Positions 6,516 to 9,000 of a stretch of DNA of 9,000 nt are shown here, piece after piece (position 1 is the first letter of the stretch; each line of letters begins with the position of its first letter). A program made the position numbers and the translations under genes. The notes under the pieces were generated by a model. The model saw nothing but the letters and a program-made list of their open reading frames with translations, ran no database searches and was not told the origin of the DNA. Source of the DNA: Deltaproteobacteria bacterium (GTDB taxonomy: Bacteria > Desulfobacterota > Binatia > UBA9968); contig JACPFH010000482.1 of the NCBI GenBank assembly GCA_016183075.1, forward strand, positions 1-9,000, read 5' to 3'.

Positions 6516-6607
6516 GCAAGTACCTCATGAACAAATTCATTCATCACGTCAACATGAATGAGGCGGCGGAGAAAGAGTACAAGAGTAATCTTCAACTCTA
6601 TCATTAG
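6512..6607 (+). pseudogene. N-terminal stump of a LigA-like dioxygenase small subunit
   Basis: ATG 6512 overlaps the ligB stop (ATGA) and encodes 31 residues starting MSKYLMNKFIHHVN and passing through EAAEKEYKSN before TAG 6605-6607. The motif [YF]-x-x-N-K-F/L followed by an acidic helix is how LigA-type alpha subunits and LigA-domain proteins (~90-140 aa) begin. After EYKSN the expected LigA continuation is absent (LQLYH, then stop), and amidohydrolase sequence follows in another frame. The overlap shows it was once translationally coupled to ligB. Two-thirds or more of the domain is missing, so it is probably non-functional. Confidence 0.55.
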
Positions 6608-6881
6608 CTTTGGCCCCTGGGAACCCGATGTGCTGGGCCGTCCCCCGAGCACCTATATCAAGCAGCTCTACTTCGATTCCGTTAGCCTTCACCCGCCGGC
6701 GATCTTCTGCGCTGTCCAGACAGCGGGCGCCGACCACGTTCTATTTGGCAGCGATTTTCCCCCCGCCCCCATTCCACTAAAGAGATCCGTGGATGCCGTC
6801 CGCGCTTTAGAGATCCCAGCGCGGGACAAAGAGATGATCCTGGGAGGCAACGCCGCGAAGCTGCTCGGCCTCAGCGGTTAA
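6558..6881 (+). pseudogene. C-terminal remnant of an amidohydrolase (amidohydrolase-2/ACMSD-like)
   Basis: The frame from ATG 6558 to TAA 6879-6881 gives 107 residues, but recognisable sequence begins only around 6610-6640 (LGRPPSTYIKQLYFDSV). The core GADHVLFGSDFP carries the Asp that ligates metal in the amidohydrolase-2 TIM barrel. The end, EMILGGNAAKLLGL, is the standard family C-terminus. A whole enzyme has about 280-340 residues, so the N-terminal two-thirds, including the HxH metal motif, is missing. The first ~17 codons are out of frame with the LigA stump and have no family character. Members of this family decarboxylate or hydrate aromatic acids and ring-cleavage products, which fits next to ligB and ligA. 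It is non-functional as it stands, unless the junction is an assembly error. Confidence 0.7.
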
Positions 6882-6882
6882 A

Positions 6883-6979
6883 CACCTTACCACGGGCTTA
6901 CCTCCCTGGCTTTGGGGTGCCGCCGTGCTCGGGGGTTCATCCCCGCACTCACGTGCGGGGCGTTCTGTGGTACGGGGTA
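6883..6979. repeat. Palindromic convergent spacer with nested inverted repeats
   Basis: Between the convergent amidohydrolase remnant and TPP beta gene, ACACCTTACCAC (6882-6893) and GTGGTACGGGGT (6968-6979) pair at 10 of 12 positions. They enclose a perfect hairpin CCCCGCAC-TCAC-GTGCGGGG (6941-6960). A competing stem CGGGG/CCCCG (6930-6934/6941-6945) is possible. It could act as a bidirectional transcription barrier, but no T-run follows on either strand. No reading frame is seen here. Confidence 0.5.
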
Positions 6980-6981
6980 AA
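6958..6981 (+). repeat. 24-bp direct repeat, left copy
   Basis: GGGCG followed by TTCTGTGGTACGGGGTAAA. It matches the copy at 8350-8373 at 22 of 24 positions, in the same orientation. The two copies bracket the TPP alpha/beta gene pair. An imperfect inverted copy of the core lies at 6882-6893. Confidence 0.6.
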
Positions 6982-6989
6982 AAGAGCTT

Positions 6990-7622
6990 CTACCGGCCGC
7001 GCTTCTCGGACCCGAGTTGGTAACTGTGAGAGATAGGGATCTGGAGGATGCTTACTCCCTCGGTCTCCTCGATATAGCGAATGAACCGGTACTTATTTTC
7101 CAGCTCGTCATAAGGGAGCGGGGGCACCTGCGTCCGGCCCGGTTCGATGGAGGCCCAGATGAAATGGGGACCATCGTGATCGAGGGCATAGCGCACTGCG
7201 TCCCTTAGCTCCGCCACCGTGTTCACGTGGCGCAAGCTTTGAATTCCCGCTGCTCGGGCGGCTTCGGCATAGTCAATCCTGCCTGCTGTGGAGACCGTGG
7301 GCTCGCCCCCGGAAGACTCGTATTGCCGGTTATCCCAGCAGATATGAACGAGGTTTTTGGGCTGATGGAGCCCGATCGTGGCCAAGGATCCAAAATTCAT
7401 CCAAAGTGCGCCGTCCCCATCAAAAACAAAGACCTTGCGTCGCGGTAAAGCAATGGCCACGCCCAGGCCTATCGAAGAGCAAAGCCCTAAGGTCTTTACC
7501 TGGAGATTGCCATCGCTAGGCCTCACGGCGAACCATTCGTTGGTCGCGCCTCCGGCCGTGGTCACAAACAACTCGTCTTTTATCATGGGAGCGATCGCTT
7601 GAAGGCACTCGTACCTCTTCAT
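6990..7622 (-). CDS. Thiamine-diphosphate 2-oxo acid decarboxylase, beta subunit (sulfopyruvate/phosphonopyruvate decarboxylase type)
   Basis: 210 residues, the C-terminal (TPP-binding) half of the enzyme as a separate chain, like ComE. Residues 23-60 hold the conserved entry AGGATNEWF...GLCSSIGLGVAIALP. The TPP/Mg motif is FDGDGALWMNFGSL (G69-D70-G71), then WDNRQYESSGG with N98 closing the GDG-x(26)-N motif. With the alpha chain it would decarboxylate a 2-oxo acid in the cytoplasm. Start ATG 7622 has AGAGGTGG a few bases upstream. The tail after about residue 165 (PLPYDELENKYRF onward) is longer than in ComE and has no recognised domain. The partner is encoded upstream on the same strand, 164 bp away, separated by a MITE-like element, so coupling is weakened. 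Sulfopyruvate, phosphonopyruvate or another substrate cannot be distinguished. Confidence 0.85.
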   Translation of the reverse strand: MKRYECLQAIAPMIKDELFVTTAGGATNEWFAVRPSDGNLQVKTLGLCSSIGLGVAIALPRRKVFVFDGDGALWMNFGSLATIGLHQPKNLVHICWDNRQYESSGGEPTVSTAGRIDYAEAARAAGIQSLRHVNTVAELRDAVRYALDHDGPHFIWASIEPGRTQVPPLPYDELENKYRFIRYIEETEGVSILQIPISHSYQLGSEKRGR

Positions 7623-7642
7623 AAACCACCTCTATTAAGTTA

Positions 7643-7785
7643 CTGAAAAAACCTGTTTTCAGGCCGATCAAAAAGGTCCCAGATTCAAGGCGCGCGAGAA
7701 ACCGACGAGCGCAGACCTACTTGAGCAGTACGTCGGAGCGAGGCGATCGAGCGCAACGCCGCAGATGGGCCTTTTTCAGCGGCCC
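7643..7785. mobile_element. MITE-like long palindromic repeat between the TPP enzyme genes
   Basis: The ends are inverted: AGGCCGATCAAAAAGGTCCC (7661-7680) and the complement of 7767-7785, GGGCCGCTGAAAAAGGCCC, agree at about 16 positions with one gap. The interior is also imperfectly palindromic, with its centre near 7714 (TACT-TGAGC-AGTA). A further perfect hairpin CTGAAAA-AACCTG-TTTTCAG lies at 7643-7662. It encodes nothing. From memory it resembles dispersed palindromes ending TTTTTCAGC-GGCC-GCTAG in deltaproteobacterial genomes, which would be non-autonomous elements; I could not search to confirm. The alpha-subunit stop (TAG, 7789-7787) touches its right end. Confidence 0.65.
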
Positions 7786-7786
7786 G

Positions 7787-8281
7787 CTAGAGAACGGCGC
7801 GGGTTAGAAGCAGAGCCACCGGCCGCTTTGAGGCCTCAGCCGCGGTCACCGCCTCGGCAATCTGCTTTCTAACCATGCTCGGATCTCGCATGACGGAGTA
7901 CTTGATTCCCAAGCCGTCCAAGACCGGCTCGGTCAGGAGCCCCAGCATATGGAAGGCATTGTCTCCCATGTCGCCCGCATAATAGACCAGAAGCACTACC
8001 GGGATGCCAAACTGAAGGGCCGTGGTTGTAAGGCCATTACAACTGGCCATGAAGCCAGCGTTCTGCATCAATAGCGCAGGTCGTTTTCCGCCCAGATAGG
8101 CCCCGGTGCAGACTCCAACACCCTCCTCCTCCCGCCCCACCGGTACGTGGATGATTCCCCGATCCTCGTAGAGCAGGTTAAGAACTTGCAAAAGATTGAT
8201 ATCGGGAACGCTCGCCACAAGCTGGATCCCCGCCTCCTTTAAACCAACCACGATCTCGCGCGCCCGCTCAGGGCTTGCCAT
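7787..8281 (-). CDS. Thiamine-diphosphate 2-oxo acid decarboxylase, alpha subunit (ComD-like)
   Basis: 164 residues, matching the separate alpha (PYR-domain) chains of sulfopyruvate decarboxylase. It opens with an amphipathic helix (PERAREIVVGLKEAG) and SVPDINLLQVL. It then has VGREEEGVGVCTGAYLGGKRP, whose acidic cluster (E51-E53) holds the glutamate that activates the thiamine ring, and LMQNAGFMASCNGL, a variant of the usual LMQxSGxGNSxNAL. The active site forms between this chain and the beta chain downstream. GGGAGGAG just before ATG 8281 fixes the start. The C-terminus ends LLLTRAVL, with the TAG stop at the border of the MITE-like element; the coding part looks complete. A promoter candidate lies at 8312-8341. 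Confidence 0.85.
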   Translation of the reverse strand: MASPERAREIVVGLKEAGIQLVASVPDINLLQVLNLLYEDRGIIHVPVGREEEGVGVCTGAYLGGKRPALLMQNAGFMASCNGLTTTALQFGIPVVLLVYYAGDMGDNAFHMLGLLTEPVLDGLGIKYSVMRDPSMVRKQIAEAVTAAEASKRPVALLLTRAVL

Positions 8282-8311
8282 AGGCTCCTCCCTTCCCTCG
8301 TTTCATCCCGC

Positions 8312-8341
8312 TGTATATCTTGCCTGTCGCCATATTGTCAA
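8312..8341 (-). promoter_or_regulatory. Putative sigma70 promoter of the TPP alpha/beta genes
   Basis: On the minus strand TTGACA (8341-8336, perfect) is followed after 18 bp by TATACA (8317-8312, 4 of 6). The predicted start, near 8305, lies about 25 nt before the alpha-subunit ATG, with the GGGAGGAG ribosome site between. The same TTGACA-N18 layout occurs at the solute-binding protein promoter (937-966). Confidence 0.45.
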
Positions 8342-8349
8342 GGTAAACC

Positions 8350-8373
8350 GGGCCTTCTGTGGTAAGGGGTAAA
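8350..8373 (+). repeat. 24-bp direct repeat, right copy, with tandem GGTAAAC boxes
   Basis: Matches 6958-6981 at 22 of 24 positions (TTCTGTGGTAAGGGGTAAA core). Here the end of the repeat forms GGTAAAC (8368-8374). A second GGTAAAC lies at 8342-8348, 26 bp away, directly behind the -35 of the TPP promoter. The pair could be an operator between the divergent TPP and binding-protein genes, or a footprint of insertion. Confidence 0.5.
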
Positions 8374-8455
8374 CACGCCGTCGGTCCTCTGTTGATCGGC
8401 CCAGAGTTCCATGTTAAGGAGACGCCAACGCAGGTGACATGGAAAGGAGCCGCGC

Positions 8456-9000
8456 ATGTTCGGACTGTATAAGAGATGTTGCCTCAGCTTAGCTTCGGTC
8501 TCAGCCGTCGTCTTCCTCATCGCGTTTGCCCAGGGGGCAGAATACCCGACAAAAGCCATCCAGATCATCAATCCCTTTCCTCCTGGCGCTGCCACCGACA
8601 TCTTTTCCCGTATTCTCAGCGACAAACTAAACTCTCTCCTGGGCCAGCCGGTCGTGGTCGTTAATAAAACAGGTGGAGGTGGGGCCGTGGGTATGAAAGC
8701 CGTAAAGGACGCCCCGGCCGATGGCTACACAATCCTCGTTGCGCCGCCGCCGGTCGTGCTCATTCCCCTAGCACGGAAGGGAATTGGCTTTGCTCTCAGC
8801 GACTTCACTCCGGTCAGCTATGGCGGGAGCAACCCATCCGTCATGATAGTTAACAAGGACGCGCCCTGGAAGAGCCTGGAAGAACTGATAGCGGATGCAA
8901 AGAAAAACCCGCGCAAATTCACCTTTGGGTCCCCCGGCACCGGAACCAGCGGGCACTTCGGGCTCGAACTCTTCAAGATGATCACCGGCGCCGAGTTCAC
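8456..9000 (+). CDS. Tripartite tricarboxylate transporter substrate-binding protein, Bug/TctC family (3' end outside window)
   Basis: The frame is open from ATG 8456 to the right edge, 181 residues of the usual ~320-330. AAGGAG (8444-8449) sits 6 nt before the start. Residues 1-27 form a signal peptide (basic CCLS start, SVSAVVFLIAFAQGA, cut near AEYP). The mature start EYPTKAIQIINPFPPGAATDIFSR is the Bug signature, followed by LGQPVVVVNKTGGGGAVG, ADGYTILV and the later FTFGSPGTGTSGHFG. It would capture an organic anion, often a carboxylate, in the periplasm for a TctAB permease; no tctA or tctB is in view. It is divergent from the TPP genes (174 bp between starts), so it may share regulation with them. 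I see no clear promoter on this strand; TTGATC at 8392-8397 is the best -35-like match but lacks a good -10. Confidence 0.93.
   Translation, partial: MFGLYKRCCLSLASVSAVVFLIAFAQGAEYPTKAIQIINPFPPGAATDIFSRILSDKLNSLLGQPVVVVNKTGGGGAVGMKAVKDAPADGYTILVAPPPVVLIPLARKGIGFALSDFTPVSYGGSNPSVMIVNKDAPWKSLEELIADAKKNPRKFTFGSPGTGTSGHFGLELFKMITGAEF

Noticed and set aside
6930..6965. A CRISPR array at the CCCCGCAC palindrome.
   Set aside because: Only one repeat-like unit exists, its centre is too long for type I-E, no spacer-length periodicity follows, and no cas gene is in the window.

Overview
The window comes from a moderately GC-rich bacterium. The gene types (AfuA-like and Bug-type solute-binding proteins, UbiD, a LigB-type dioxygenase, a two-gene ComD/ComE-like decarboxylase, a REP-associated transposase, and an archaeal-length RtcB with archease) recall uncultured soil or groundwater lineages such as deltaproteobacteria, Binatota, Tectomicrobia or Methylomirabilota. 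No marker gene settles the lineage, so this is inference.

Layout. Positions 1-879 (-) hold most of an ABC-type solute-binding protein with a signal peptide; the gene runs off the left edge. A divergent spacer with a good sigma70-like promoter for that gene leads to a two-gene (+) RNA-repair operon, rtcB (1082-2539) and archease (2557-2988). Positions 2995-3840 are disturbed. They hold an apparent C-terminal scrap of a (-) gene, an intact REP-associated (HUH/Y1) transposase (3125-3751), and a short leader ORF with a hairpin directly before ubiD. Positions 3850-6881 read as a partly eroded aromatic-degradation cluster. It has an intact UbiD-family decarboxylase, a (-) C-terminal remnant of a luciferase-like monooxygenase, a 35-nt REP-like hairpin, and a LigB-like extradiol dioxygenase. 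After that come a 31-codon stump of a LigA-like subunit and the last ~90 codons of an amidohydrolase. Positions 6882-6989 form a palindrome-rich convergent spacer. Positions 6990-8281 (-) hold a split thiamine-diphosphate decarboxylase of the sulfopyruvate decarboxylase type. Its alpha and beta genes are separated by a ~140-bp MITE-like palindromic element. From 8456 (+) a tripartite-tricarboxylate-transporter (Bug/TctC) binding protein starts and runs off the right edge.

How it fits together. RtcB and archease form a self-contained RNA ligase and its activator. UbiD, LigB, the LigA and amidohydrolase remnants and the monooxygenase remnant would make sense as decarboxylation, hydroxylation, ring cleavage and hydrolysis of an aromatic acid. 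The TPP enzyme could act on a 2-oxo acid, and the two binding proteins bring in organic anions. The substrates cannot be read from the sequence. The accessory half carries several scars: three or four gene remnants, one transposase, one REP-like hairpin, one MITE, a pair of 24-bp direct repeats around the TPP genes, a LigB with no normal start codon, and apparent loss of a LigB metal-ligand glutamate. I see no new defence or mobile system. The interesting content is this eroding catabolic module and its repeats.
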